Origin: Pasteurellaceae bacterium
Lineage (GTDB): Bacteria > Pseudomonadota > Gammaproteobacteria > Enterobacterales > Pasteurellaceae
Direction: 5' to 3'
Length of the DNA stretch: 12,620 bases
Assembly (NCBI GenBank): GCA_900756875.1
Contig: CAAELW010000241.1
Coordinates: 1-12,620 of the forward strand
The first letter of the stretch is position 1. Each line of letters opens with the position of its first letter. Shown piece by piece: positions 1 through 6,952 of the stretch. The notes under the pieces are model-generated. The model did not search any database. It saw only the letters and a list, made by a program, of their open reading frames with translations, and was not told the origin of the DNA. The position numbers and the translations under genes are program-made.

Positions 1-1
1 A

Positions 2-406
2 AAAGCGGGAGCATGGTTAAATACAATGCCGATGTTTTCTGCTACCGAGATTCGTTATGGAACAGGCTCAATTTATATTGCTGAACAGGATAAAATAAAA
101 TTAGGTAATACAAAATCGTTAGTGCTTGAAAAAGGTATTTTTGATGATGAGGAACCCGATACCTCTAATTCTTATCCTGATGTGCTTATCCAAAAAGATA
201 CGCCTATTTATAGTAAATCGGTATTGAGTAAAACAGAGGCTGAAATTGAAAATATGCCGACTTTATTTACATTAAAAGCAACCGATGTTCCTTGTCAAAC
301 TTTCAAGGAGATTGTAGGAAAATCGGGGAAAACGTTTTATAAAATTTCTTTTAATGATGAGCCTTCTTATATTTTAAAAGAAGATACATCAATTATTCAG
401 CAATAA
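2..406 (+). CDS. 3' end of an unrecognised gene, possibly with an SH3-like C-terminal domain (partial)
   Basis: The reading frame is open from base 2 to the TAA at 404-406, so the start probably lies left of the window. An ATG at 26 would give 126 residues, but I see no Shine-Dalgarno before it, and eight in-frame codons (KAGAWLNT) precede it. The visible protein is polar, without membrane segments or a signal peptide. The last 70 residues (from about VLIQKDTPIYSK to FYKISFNDEPSYILKED) have the rhythm of a bacterial SH3-like fold: a 'xxIYS' strand, then a 'Y-K-I-x(6)-Y-I-x-K-E-D' ending resembling 'W-x-K-V-x(n)-G-Y-V'. That is inference from pattern only. The region is more A+T rich than mnmA beside it. 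I do not recognise the family. The gene ends 60 bases before mnmA, with no clear terminator between. Confidence 0.55.
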   Translation, partial: KAGAWLNTMPMFSATEIRYGTGSIYIAEQDKIKLGNTKSLVLEKGIFDDEEPDTSNSYPDVLIQKDTPIYSKSVLSKTEAEIENMPTLFTLKATDVPCQTFKEIVGKSGKTFYKISFNDEPSYILKEDTSIIQQ

Positions 407-466
407 AGTAGCTATCATTTATCTACAACCAATGTGCTTCGCCTTAACCGAAGTTACGGGAGACTT

Positions 467-1618
467 ATGTTAATTTCAAATACTTATAATCAACATTTCG
501 CACCATTGAGTGCAGAACAACTTGCCGAAAATGCCACTAGAAAAGTCATTTGCGGTATGTCTGGTGGGGTAGATTCCTCCGTTTCCGCATTTATTCTTCA
601 ACAGCAAGGCTACCAAGTGGAAGGTCTGTTTATGAAAAACTGGGAAGAAGATGATGATACCGATTATTGTACAGCCGCAGCGGATCTTGCTGATGCGCAG
701 GCAGTATGCGATAAATTAGGCATTAAACTGCATAAAATTAATTTTGCGGCGGAATATTGGGATAACGTGTTTGAGCATTTCTTAACGGAATACAACGCGG
801 GCCGTACACCAAACCCCGATATTCTTTGTAACAAAGAAATTAAATTTAAAGCTTTCTTGGAATATGCTGCAGAAGATTTAGGCGCTAACTATATTGCTAC
901 GGGTCATTATGTGCGTCGTCGTGGTGCAGATAATCAAGCAGAGCTATTACGAGGCTTAGATAGCAACAAAGACCAAAGCTATTTCCTTTATACATTGAGT
1001 AAAAATCAGGTAGGCCAAAGCCTTTTCCCTGTTGGTGAAATTGAAAAGCCAATCGTACGTGCTATTGCGGAAGATTTAGGTTTAATTACCGCGAAGAAAA
1101 AAGACTCTACGGGAATTTGTTTTATTGGTGAGCGTAAGTTTAAAGATTTCTTAGCGCGTTATTTGCCGGCTCAACCAGGTGACATCCGTACCGTAGATGG
1201 CGAGATTATTGGTCGACATGAAGGCTTGATGTACCACACACTGGGGCAGCGAAAAGGGCTAGGGATCGGTGGATTAAAAAATGCCGGTGATGAAGCCTGG
1301 TATGTGGTGGATAAAGATGTCGAAAACAATGAATTGATTGTCGCTCAAGGCCATAATCATCCACGTTTGTTCTCTAAAGGATTAATTGCCAAACAGCTAC
1401 ATTGGGTAAATCGCGAACCCGTGCGTGAAGCGTTACGTTGCACAGTGAAAACTCGTTATCGTCAAACAGATATAGCTTGTTTGGTTGAGCCGATTGATGA
1501 CGATTGCATTCGAGTGATTTTTGACGAACCGCAAGCCGCGGTCACACCAGGTCAATCAGCGGTATTTTATCTTGATGAAGTCTGCTTAGGTGGCGGAATT
1601 ATCGAAGAACGCATTTAA
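467..1618 (+). CDS. mnmA: tRNA-specific 2-thiouridylase MnmA
   Basis: MnmA adenylates U34 of tRNA-Lys, -Glu and -Gln and replaces the C2 oxygen with sulfur delivered by the IscS/Tus relay, in the cytoplasm. In the 383-residue product the ATP-binding PP-loop GMSGGVDSS lies at residues 30-38. The catalytic pair D118/C121 sits in [11 protein letters not shown], and the persulfide cysteine C218 in STGICFIG. These match E. coli D99, C102 and C199 with a constant offset of 19. The N-terminal adenylation domain, central tRNA-binding domain and C-terminal beta-barrel are all present at normal length. I chose ATG 467 (MLISNTYNQ) because GGGAGA at 458-463 precedes it and the H. influenzae protein, as I recall it, begins the same way. 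The GTG at 434 would add 11 unrelated residues. The gene appears to be transcribed alone and ends at an uptake-signal hairpin. Confidence 0.97.
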   Translation: MLISNTYNQHFAPLSAEQLAENATRKVICGMSGGVDSSVSAFILQQQGYQVEGLFMKNWEEDDDTDYCTAAADLADAQAVCDKLGIKLHKINFAAEYWDNVFEHFLTEYNAGRTPNPDILCNKEIKFKAFLEYAAEDLGANYIATGHYVRRRGADNQAELLRGLDSNKDQSYFLYTLSKNQVGQSLFPVGEIEKPIVRAIAEDLGLITAKKKDSTGICFIGERKFKDFLARYLPAQPGDIRTVDGEIIGRHEGLMYHTLGQRKGLGIGGLKNAGDEAWYVVDKDVENNELIVAQGHNHPRLFSKGLIAKQLHWVNREPVREALRCTVKTRYRQTDIACLVEPIDDDCIRVIFDEPQAAVTPGQSAVFYLDEVCLGGGIIEERI

Positions 1619-1630
1619 TCAACATTTAAT

Positions 1631-1672
1631 AAAGTGCGGTCAGAAATTTAACGATTTTTCTGACCGCACTTT
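1631..1672 (+). terminator. Inverted DNA-uptake-signal pair / terminator after mnmA
   Basis: AAGTGCGGT at 1632-1640 and its complement ACCGCACTT at 1663-1671 form a perfect 16-bp stem (1631-1646 with 1657-1672) around a 10-base loop, followed by TTTTC. Paired uptake signals acting as intrinsic terminators are well known in Haemophilus. It lies 12 bases after the mnmA stop codon. Confidence 0.9.
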
Positions 1673-1702
1673 TTCTTCTATCATATTTTAAATTTCGTCA
1701 AT

Positions 1703-1731
1703 TTGAAAAAATGATGATATTTTGTTAGTAT
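1703..1731 (+). promoter_or_regulatory. Candidate sigma-70 promoter for the first BCCT gene
   Basis: TTGAAA (1703-1708) and TAGTAT (1726-1731) are separated by 17 bases, directly after the mnmA terminator. Transcription from here would begin near 1738 and give a leader of about 155 bases before the transporter gene. Both boxes deviate slightly from consensus. Confidence 0.5.
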
Positions 1732-1740
1732 AAATTTCGT

Positions 1741-1850
1741 ATTTGGAAACAATCCACTCAAATCCTACTGAGCGTTTCCTTCAAAATCGCACTTCTCCGT
1801 GCTGTCATTTGCGATGGTTCCATCGGGGCCTTAAGGCCTTGTTTTATTTA
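1741..1850 (+). promoter_or_regulatory. Structured 5' leader ahead of the first BCCT gene, possible attenuator
   Basis: Several helices can be drawn. GGAAAC 1745-1750 pairs with GTTTCC 1774-1779, with CTCA 1757-1760 / TGAG 1769-1772 inside. ATCGCA 1786-1791 pairs with TGCGAT 1810-1815. GATGG 1813-1817 pairs with CCATC 1820-1824 and shares bases with the previous helix. A final hairpin, GGCC-TTAA-GGCC (1827-1838, extended by two G-U pairs), is followed by a T-rich run. Competing helices before a terminator-like hairpin suggest conditional termination. I do not recognise a known riboswitch class here, and pairing was judged by eye. Confidence 0.4.
1825..1849 (+). terminator. Terminator-like hairpin in the BCCT leader
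   Basis: GGGGCC (1825-1830) pairs with GGCCTT (1835-1840), including two G-U pairs, around a TTAA tetraloop. The 3' side runs into TTGTTTTATTT-type sequence. It lies 44 bases before the transporter start codon, so if functional it would regulate rather than end an upstream gene. Confidence 0.45.
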
Positions 1851-1892
1851 ATCTGATTTTATTTTTATTCACTAAATTTTTAAGGGGGAAGC

Positions 1893-3920
1893 TTGTCTTT
1901 ATCTAAATTTATGGAAAAACAAACGTCGTTCAATCCCTTGGTGATTGGTGCAACGTTATTTTTTGTGGTGTTACTCGTTGCGATGATTTTAATCGCACCG
2001 GAACAAATGCAAACTTTATTAAATGACGCCAAATCGGGCATTTTTGCCAACTTTAGCTGGTTTTACGTATTAGCATTCTCAGTATTTTTGGGCTTTTTAG
2101 TCATTTTATCGGTCAGTAGCCTAGGTAATATCAAACTGGGTAATGATGAAGAAGAGCCTGAATTCGGTTTTCTCTCTTGGTTAGCAATGTTATTTGCTGC
2201 CGGTATGGGGGTGGGCTTAATGTTCTTTGGTGTGGCAGAGCCCTTAACACATTACTTATCTGACATTACTACGGGCACAGCGGAGCAGAAACAACAAGAA
2301 GCCTTGTTACACACTGTATTCCACTGGGGAATCCATGCATGGGCCGTGTATGGCACGATTGCGTTGGCATTGGCTTACTTTGGATTCCGTTATAAATTAC
2401 CTTTGGCATTACGTTCTTGTTTCTATCCATTATTGAAAGAACGTATTAATGGTAAGTTAGGCGATCTTATCGACATAATGGCGCTACTTGCTACCTTATT
2501 CGGTATCATTACGACATTAGGTTTTGGTGCTTCTCAATTGGGGGCAGGCCTACATCAATTAGGCTGGATTAGTGAAAATAGCTTCAGCTTACAAGTGGTT
2601 GTGATTGCGGTGGTAATGAGTTTAGCGATATTTTCCGCGATTTCTGGCGTAGGGAAAGGGGTAAAAATCTTAAGTGAGCTGAATTTAACACTCGCTTTCA
2701 GTTTGTTGATTTTCGTGTTAGTGGCGGGGCCGACACTTTATTTGTTATCCGCTTTTAGCGACAACATCGGAACCTATCTCAGCAACTTAGTACAATTAAG
2801 CTTCAAAACCTATGTTTATGAACAAGAACATACTGCCTGGTTTAGCGGTTGGACAATTCTGTATTGGGCATGGTGGTGTTCTTGGGCTCCATTTGTCGGT
2901 TTATTTATTGCTCGTATTTCGAAAGGACGTACAATTCGTGAATTTATTTTCGGCGTGTTGGTGGTTCCTAGCTTATTCGGTGTTTTGTGGTTTACCGTAT
3001 TTGGTAACACGGCTATTTGGTTAAATGATGGTGAGGCTGCTGGTGCGTTAGGACAAATGATTTCTTCACCTGAAACGTTGCTTTTTAAATTCTTAGATTA
3101 TTTACCGCTTTCTGGTGTGACGGGTTTAGTGAGTTTGGTGGTGATTTCTTTATTCTTTATCACCTCAGCAGACTCCGGTATTTATGTATTAAATAACATT
3201 GCATCACGTGATAAAAGTCTTGCTGCACCACGTTGGCAAGCGATGATGTGGGGGGTATTAATGTCAGTTGTCGCCATTGTTTTGATGCAATCAGGCGGCT
3301 TGGCTAATCTACAGGCAATGACGCTATTAGTGGCGTTACCTTTCGCCATGTTGATGTTGTTGATGTGTTTTAGTTTATGGAAAGGCTTGAGTGCAGATAA
3401 AAAATATTTTGATACCAAAGTTAATCCAACCAGTATTTTCTGGACGGGGGATAAGTGGAAAGAACGTTTGGAACAAATGATGAACCAAACGCAAGAAAAA
3501 GATATTTTACGTTTCCTTAAACATACAGTATTACCGGCTATGCGTGAGCTGCGCCAAGAATTAATTGGTAAATATGAATTGAGTGTGCAAATTAACACGT
3601 TATTTGAACAAGATGAGCCTGCAGTGGAATTGGTCATTCATAAAGAATCGATGCGAGATTTTATGTATGGGGTGAAATCTGTTGGGAGAGAGGTATCCAC
3701 TCAACTAATCAATGATGATAATTTGCCACATATCCAGCATAGTATGACTTATGAACCATACACCTATTTCTTTGATGGACGAGTAGGTTATGATGTGCAA
3801 TATATGGATCAAGATGAATTGATTGCTGATATGTTGAAACATTATGAACGCTACTTAAGTTTGCTAGACGATGTGGGCCAAGAATTGATGGCACACGAGC
3901 AAACAGAACTGGCTGAATAA
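1893..3920 (+). CDS. betT: BCCT-family transporter, BetT-like (copy 1)
   Basis: This is an inner-membrane secondary transporter of the betaine/choline/carnitine family, 675 residues, close to the length of E. coli BetT. It has about 12 hydrophobic segments up to residue 498 and then a 178-residue hydrophilic cytoplasmic tail, as in osmosensitive BetT-type members. Family marks: GMGVG (104-108) in the unwound helix; aromatic-box residues W145, W150 and Y153; WAWWCSW (325-331) followed by FIARISKGRTIREFI; TSADS at 424-428. In BetP the equivalent Thr-Ser pair binds sodium. The likely substrate is choline or a betaine, used for osmoprotection, but it cannot be fixed from sequence. I chose TTG 1893 because a strong purine run (AGGGGGAA, 1883-1890) lies just upstream; ATG 1911 is too far from it. 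The gene has its own promoter candidate and structured leader, and is followed by a paralogue. Confidence 0.9.
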   Translation: MSLSKFMEKQTSFNPLVIGATLFFVVLLVAMILIAPEQMQTLLNDAKSGIFANFSWFYVLAFSVFLGFLVILSVSSLGNIKLGNDEEEPEFGFLSWLAMLFAAGMGVGLMFFGVAEPLTHYLSDITTGTAEQKQQEALLHTVFHWGIHAWAVYGTIALALAYFGFRYKLPLALRSCFYPLLKERINGKLGDLIDIMALLATLFGIITTLGFGASQLGAGLHQLGWISENSFSLQVVVIAVVMSLAIFSAISGVGKGVKILSELNLTLAFSLLIFVLVAGPTLYLLSAFSDNIGTYLSNLVQLSFKTYVYEQEHTAWFSGWTILYWAWWCSWAPFVGLFIARISKGRTIREFIFGVLVVPSLFGVLWFTVFGNTAIWLNDGEAAGALGQMISSPETLLFKFLDYLPLSGVTGLVSLVVISLFFITSADSGIYVLNNIASRDKSLAAPRWQAMMWGVLMSVVAIVLMQSGGLANLQAMTLLVALPFAMLMLLMCFSLWKGLSADKKYFDTKVNPTSIFWTGDKWKERLEQMMNQTQEKDILRFLKHTVLPAMRELRQELIGKYELSVQINTLFEQDEPAVELVIHKESMRDFMYGVKSVGREVSTQLINDDNLPHIQHSMTYEPYTYFFDGRVGYDVQYMDQDELIADMLKHYERYLSLLDDVGQELMAHEQTELAE

Positions 3921-3943
3921 TAAGAATAAAGTGCGGTTGAAAA
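3897..3943 (+). repeat. 47-bp direct repeat, left copy
   Basis: It is identical, base for base, to 5952-5998 (offset 2055). It covers the last 24 bases of BCCT copy 1 (EQTELAE plus stop) and the left arm of its uptake-signal hairpin. The two copies bracket BCCT copy 2. Confidence 0.95.
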
Positions 3944-3968
3944 CCCTCTAAATTTTTAACCGCACTTT
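3928..3968 (+). terminator. Inverted DNA-uptake-signal pair / terminator between the two BCCT genes
   Basis: AAGTGCGGT at 3929-3937 and ACCGCACTT at 3959-3967 form a stem of about 16 bp (3928-3943 with 3953-3968, one G-U pair) with a 9-base loop, followed by TTATTTT. It lies 7 bases after the copy 1 stop codon and only 16 bases before the copy 2 ATG. Confidence 0.87.
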
Positions 3969-3984
3969 TTATTTTAAAACAGAT

Positions 3985-5904
3985 ATGAAGATACAAAATA
4001 CTTTCAAAGCAAATGTTATTTGGGGCAGCTTAGGTTTTAGTTTAGCGATTATTACAGCCCTTTTATTTGATACGCAGCAAACGATATCTTATCTTGCTGC
4101 GGCGAAAGCATTTATTTTCTCTCAATTTAGCTGGTTTTATATTTTACTGAGTGCATTTTTTCTATTCTTTTTACTCTTCTTAGCATTAGGACGATATGGT
4201 GATATTAAGCTGGGGAGCGATGAGGAGGAACCTGAGTTTAAATTAAGCTCTTGGATTGCATTACTCTTTACCTCTGGAATTGGTATTGGCATTGTTTTCC
4301 TTGGCGTTGCTGAACCGCTTTCACATTTTCTTTCACCAATAGGTGAATATGAGAAAGTTCGAACGGCATTATTTTTTAGTATTTTTCATTGGAGTATCAG
4401 TGCTTGGGCTATTTATGGATTAATTGCACTTACGATTGCTTACTTCGGATTTCGCTATAAATTACCCTTTTCTTTACGCTCTTGTTTCTATCCCTTACTG
4501 AAAGAAAAGATTAATGGAAAAGTAGGGGATATCATTGATATTCTCGGGATTTGTACCACATTATTTGGTGTAGTCGCAACCTTAGGTTACAGTGCGATTC
4601 GGTTGGCTGCCGCATTCCACTCAATGCATTTATTGGATAACTCACCCTATTTGGTCCCCCTTATTTTAGTGAGTGTTTTTATCATTGCTATCTTAATTTC
4701 ACTGCAGGGTATCGCCAACGGGTTCCGAATTCTTAGTGAGCTAAATCTAGGCGTTACATTTCTCTTTATGCTATTGGTTTTGCTATTCGGTCCGACAATA
4801 TATTTAATTTCTGCTTTTACGGAAAATATTGGTACCTACTTAAGCGGTTTAATTAGAGTCGGCTTCAAGGCTTATGCCTATGATGTAGAACATCTAGACT
4901 GGTTTATGGATTGGACAGTTTTTTACTGGGCATGGTGGTTTTCGTGGGCGCCAGGCTTTGGGATTTTTATCGCACGGATTTCTCGCGGACGAACCTTACG
5001 GGAGTTTATTTTCGGCGTATTGATGGTACCAAGTTTATTCTTCGTTTTGTGGTTTACGGTATTTGGTAATGGAGCAATTTGGGTGAATGAACATCTTGCT
5101 AAGGGGGCATTAGGTCAAGCTGTAAATAATGTGGGCTCACTCCTTTTTGATTTTTTGAGTTATTTACCTTATTCCGGTTTAACTAAAACGTTAGCTTTAT
5201 TTATTATCACACTTTTTTTTATCGTCACCATTAACTTTGGTATTTATACGCTTAATAATATCGCGATTGAAGACAAAAGCCAGGTTTCACCTCGTTGGCA
5301 ATCTATGTTTTGGGGTGGTTTATTATCAGCAGTTACGTTTGTTCTTTATCTTTTTGGCGGTATTGAAATACTCCAATCAACGATGTTATTTTTCTCTTTA
5401 CCTTTTGCTCTGTTGATGTCAGTGATGGCATGGAGTTTGTTAAAAGGTTTACGATTTGAACGTCAATATTATTCCACAGAGGTTTCTGATTTATGGACAG
5501 GTGCAAACTGGCGTAGCCGTTTAAGACAGTTAGTGATTGAGCCTAAGCGAGATGACGCTATTTTCCATTTAAAAACAACGGCACTTTTAGCAATGAGAGA
5601 GTTATGCCAGTTACTCATTGGTACCTATGGTTTAAATGTGATATTACAGCAATATTTTGACCGCGATAATAAGCAACTGGTTCTTTCTATTGAAAATGGA
5701 TTAGCAGAAGATTTTTTTTACCAAATTACCTTGTTTGAGAGGGTTGAGCCTGAAACAACGGAAGTTCATCACGCATTAATGGTTTCAACAAATCTGCAAT
5801 TGGAAGGCTATCCTTTGAATATCACAAAGGAAGAGGATTTGATCGTGGACATCTTGCAATGTTATGAACGATACATGAAAGAACTGGATTTTGTTATTTC
5901 ATAA
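3985..5904 (+). CDS. BCCT-family transporter paralogue (copy 2), degenerate ion-site motif and shortened tail
   Basis: The 639-residue product aligns with copy 1 over its whole length; roughly half of the residues agree by eye. It keeps GIGIG (98-102), the aromatic residues W136, W141 and Y144, WAWWFSW (315-321), FIARISRGRTLREFI, and a hydrophilic tail from about residue 488. Three differences stand out. TSADS of copy 1 is V-T-I-N-F here (414-418). HWGIHAW is HWSISAW. APFVG after the tryptophan box is APGFG. It may therefore carry a different substrate, use different ion coupling, or be decaying. The only plausible start is ATG 3985, but I see no Shine-Dalgarno and no room for a promoter after the preceding hairpin. 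The protein ends YERYMKELDFVIS, about a dozen residues shorter than copy 1; the missing tail survives downstream in another frame. The frame is otherwise open, so I call it a gene rather than a pseudogene. Confidence 0.85.
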   Translation: MKIQNTFKANVIWGSLGFSLAIITALLFDTQQTISYLAAAKAFIFSQFSWFYILLSAFFLFFLLFLALGRYGDIKLGSDEEEPEFKLSSWIALLFTSGIGIGIVFLGVAEPLSHFLSPIGEYEKVRTALFFSIFHWSISAWAIYGLIALTIAYFGFRYKLPFSLRSCFYPLLKEKINGKVGDIIDILGICTTLFGVVATLGYSAIRLAAAFHSMHLLDNSPYLVPLILVSVFIIAILISLQGIANGFRILSELNLGVTFLFMLLVLLFGPTIYLISAFTENIGTYLSGLIRVGFKAYAYDVEHLDWFMDWTVFYWAWWFSWAPGFGIFIARISRGRTLREFIFGVLMVPSLFFVLWFTVFGNGAIWVNEHLAKGALGQAVNNVGSLLFDFLSYLPYSGLTKTLALFIITLFFIVTINFGIYTLNNIAIEDKSQVSPRWQSMFWGGLLSAVTFVLYLFGGIEILQSTMLFFSLPFALLMSVMAWSLLKGLRFERQYYSTEVSDLWTGANWRSRLRQLVIEPKRDDAIFHLKTTALLAMRELCQLLIGTYGLNVILQQYFDRDNKQLVLSIENGLAEDFFYQITLFERVEPETTEVHHALMVSTNLQLEGYPLNITKEEDLIVDILQCYERYMKELDFVIS

Positions 5905-5924
5905 TTCTTGTTTCATAAGTTCAG
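5897..5924 (+). repeat. Imperfect 14-bp tandem repeat across the copy 2 stop codon
   Basis: TTTCATAA occurs at 5897-5904 and 5911-5918, and the 14-base units 5897-5910 and 5911-5924 agree at about 10 of 14 positions. The first unit contains the TAA that ends BCCT copy 2. This looks like a slippage duplication in the region where copy 2 departs from copy 1. Confidence 0.5.
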
Positions 5925-5927
5925 CAT

Positions 5928-5975
5928 GGTGGACGAGAGTTTATGCCTGATGAGCAAACAGAACTGGCTGAATAA
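5928..5975 (+). pseudogene. Remnant of a BetT-like C-terminus
   Basis: Read in the frame of base 5931, this stretch encodes GREFMPDEQTELAE and then TAA (5973-5975). The end of BCCT copy 1 reads GQELMAHEQTELAE and stop. It is shifted relative to the copy 2 frame and lies after the copy 2 stop, so it is not translated as part of that gene. It is most simply the original tail of a BetT-type gene, cut off by an insertion of about 35 bases or left at a recombination junction. Confidence 0.75.
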
Positions 5976-5998
5976 TAAGAATAAAGTGCGGTTGAAAA
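5952..5998 (+). repeat. 47-bp direct repeat, right copy
   Basis: Perfect copy of 3897-3943. It includes the remnant codons EQTELAE-stop and the left arm of a second uptake-signal hairpin. Weaker similarity to the copy 1 tail continues leftwards to about 5926; to the right the copies diverge inside the hairpin loop. Confidence 0.95.
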
Positions 5999-6023
5999 TA
6001 ACATTATTTTTTGACCGCACTTT
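5983..6023 (+). terminator. Inverted DNA-uptake-signal pair / terminator after BCCT copy 2
   Basis: AAGTGCGGT at 5984-5992 and ACCGCACTT at 6014-6022 give a 10-bp perfect core stem (5983-5992 with 6014-6023), extended by two G-U and four A-T pairs and followed by TTAAATT. It separates the BCCT pair from the tat promoter. Confidence 0.88.
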
Positions 6024-6035
6024 TTAAATTACCTC

Positions 6036-6064
6036 TTGAGACAAATGCATAAAAAGAGTATATT
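6036..6064 (+). promoter_or_regulatory. Sigma-70 promoter of the tat operon
   Basis: TTGAGA (6036-6041) and TATATT (6059-6064) are spaced by exactly 17 bases, just after a terminator and 40 bases before the tatA start codon. The predicted transcript begins near 6071 with a short leader. Confidence 0.7.
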
Positions 6065-6104
6065 CAAGCCCAAATTTTCAATTTAATTCTAACGGAGTTT
6101 TTCT

Positions 6105-6335
6105 ATGTTTGGTTTATCCCCAGCACAAATGATTATTTTATTAGTCGTGATTTTATTAGTATTCGGTACAAAAAAATTACGCAATGCGGGCTCTGATCTT
6201 GGCGCAGCAGTAAAAGGCTTTAAAAAAGCGATGTCTGACGACGAGCCAAAAAAAGATGCGGAGTTTACTCAAATTAAAGACGGTACAACAACCGCTGAAA
6301 AAACTGAAACTGTAAAAGATAAAGAACAGGCATAA
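6105..6335 (+). CDS. tatA: Sec-independent protein translocase subunit TatA
   Basis: TatA oligomers let folded proteins with twin-arginine signals cross the inner membrane after recruitment by TatBC. The 76-residue product has one N-terminal membrane helix (about residues 6-20), the hinge and start of the amphipathic helix [20 protein letters not shown], then MSDDEP, almost as in E. coli TatA, and a charged disordered tail. The polar helix residue Q8 is kept. ATG 6105 is preceded by GGAG (6094-6097) at 7 bases. It is the first gene of tatABC behind a good promoter; tatB starts 2 bases after the stop. Confidence 0.97.
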   Translation: MFGLSPAQMIILLVVILLVFGTKKLRNAGSDLGAAVKGFKKAMSDDEPKKDAEFTQIKDGTTTAEKTETVKDKEQA

Positions 6336-6337
6336 CC

Positions 6338-6943
6338 GTGTTTGATATTGGTTTTTCCGAACTTGTTTTATTGATGCTTGTGGGCTTAGTGGTACTAGGC
6401 CCTAAGCGTTTACCTGTGGCTATTCGCACGGTAATGGGCTGGGTGAAAACGATCCGTGGGTTGGCAGCTAATGTTCAAAATGAATTAAAACAAGAGCTTA
6501 AATTGCAAGAGTTGCAAGATAGCATTAAAAAAGCGGAACAACTGAATTTAAAACAGCTTTCCCCTGACTTAAGTAAAACCGTTGAAGAGCTAAAAGAGCA
6601 AGCTCAAAAAATGCGTGCAGAGTTAGAAGAAAAAGCGGCTGCAGCAGGTACAACGGTGGAAGAGCAAATTAAAGAAATTAAAAGTGCGGCTGAAAATCCG
6701 GCTGATTCTGCGGAAAAACTTGAGGTAAACTCACAAGAAACAGCAGAAAAACCGGTTGAAACAGTATCGACAGAACATGTAGAGAATGAAACTGCCGAAG
6801 TTTTGGAATCTGAAAAAACAGAAGTAGATTTGACCGCACTTGAACCTCATGAACAAGCTGAATTAACTGAGCGTTTATCCGATTACTATTCACCGGATGA
6901 TGTGGAGCTACAGCCAGCACCCAAATCTGAAGCGAAGTCCTAG
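6338..6943 (+). CDS. tatB: Sec-independent protein translocase subunit TatB
   Basis: TatB forms the substrate receptor with TatC. The 201-residue product starts [21 protein letters not shown], with the conserved E8, G/P hinge (LGPKRLP) and one membrane helix. A long amphipathic, probably helical region follows to about residue 100, then an acidic tail rich in Glu, Ala and Ser, typical of the family's variable C-terminus. The start codon is GTG, 2 bases after the tatA stop, with AGG at 6328-6330; translation is probably coupled to tatA. The tail carries one perfect uptake signal (6833-6841) and one with a single mismatch (6682-6690). tatC follows 9 bases after the stop. Confidence 0.96.
   Translation: MFDIGFSELVLLMLVGLVVLGPKRLPVAIRTVMGWVKTIRGLAANVQNELKQELKLQELQDSIKKAEQLNLKQLSPDLSKTVEELKEQAQKMRAELEEKAAAAGTTVEEQIKEIKSAAENPADSAEKLEVNSQETAEKPVETVSTEHVENETAEVLESEKTEVDLTALEPHEQAELTERLSDYYSPDDVELQPAPKSEAKS
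6682..6690 (+). other. Near-match DNA uptake signal inside tatB
   Basis: AAGTGCGGC differs from the 9-base core only in the last base. It encodes part of KSAA in the TatB tail. Confidence 0.5.
6833..6841 (-). other. DNA uptake signal inside tatB
   Basis: Perfect complement ACCGCACTT of the Haemophilus-type 9-base core, unpaired, encoding the T-A-L step of DLTALEP in the variable TatB tail. Confidence 0.85.
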
Positions 6944-6952
6944 AGAATAATT

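Noticed and set aside
434..466. Upstream GTG start for mnmA adding 11 residues
   Set aside because: The added residues do not resemble MnmA N-termini, and GGGAGA lies directly before ATG 467. The bases also form a small hairpin (437-441 with 449-453), which suits a leader better than coding sequence.
1799..1834. Tiny leader peptide ending MVPSGP-stop just before the BCCT leader hairpin
   Set aside because: No Shine-Dalgarno, and the short frame starting at GTG 1799 or ATG 1814 is easily expected by chance. Without conservation data it is not supportable as a feature.
3182..3637. 151-codon open frame on the minus strand inside BCCT copy 1
   Set aside because: Antisense shadow of a conserved coding region; composition is unlike a real protein and no ribosome site is seen. 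The same applies to the other minus-strand frames.
3897..5998. Insertion sequence or composite mobile element around BCCT copy 2
   Set aside because: No transposase or terminal inverted repeats are present. The flanking repeats consist of gene end plus uptake signal and are too long for a typical target-site duplication, so homologous recombination explains them better.
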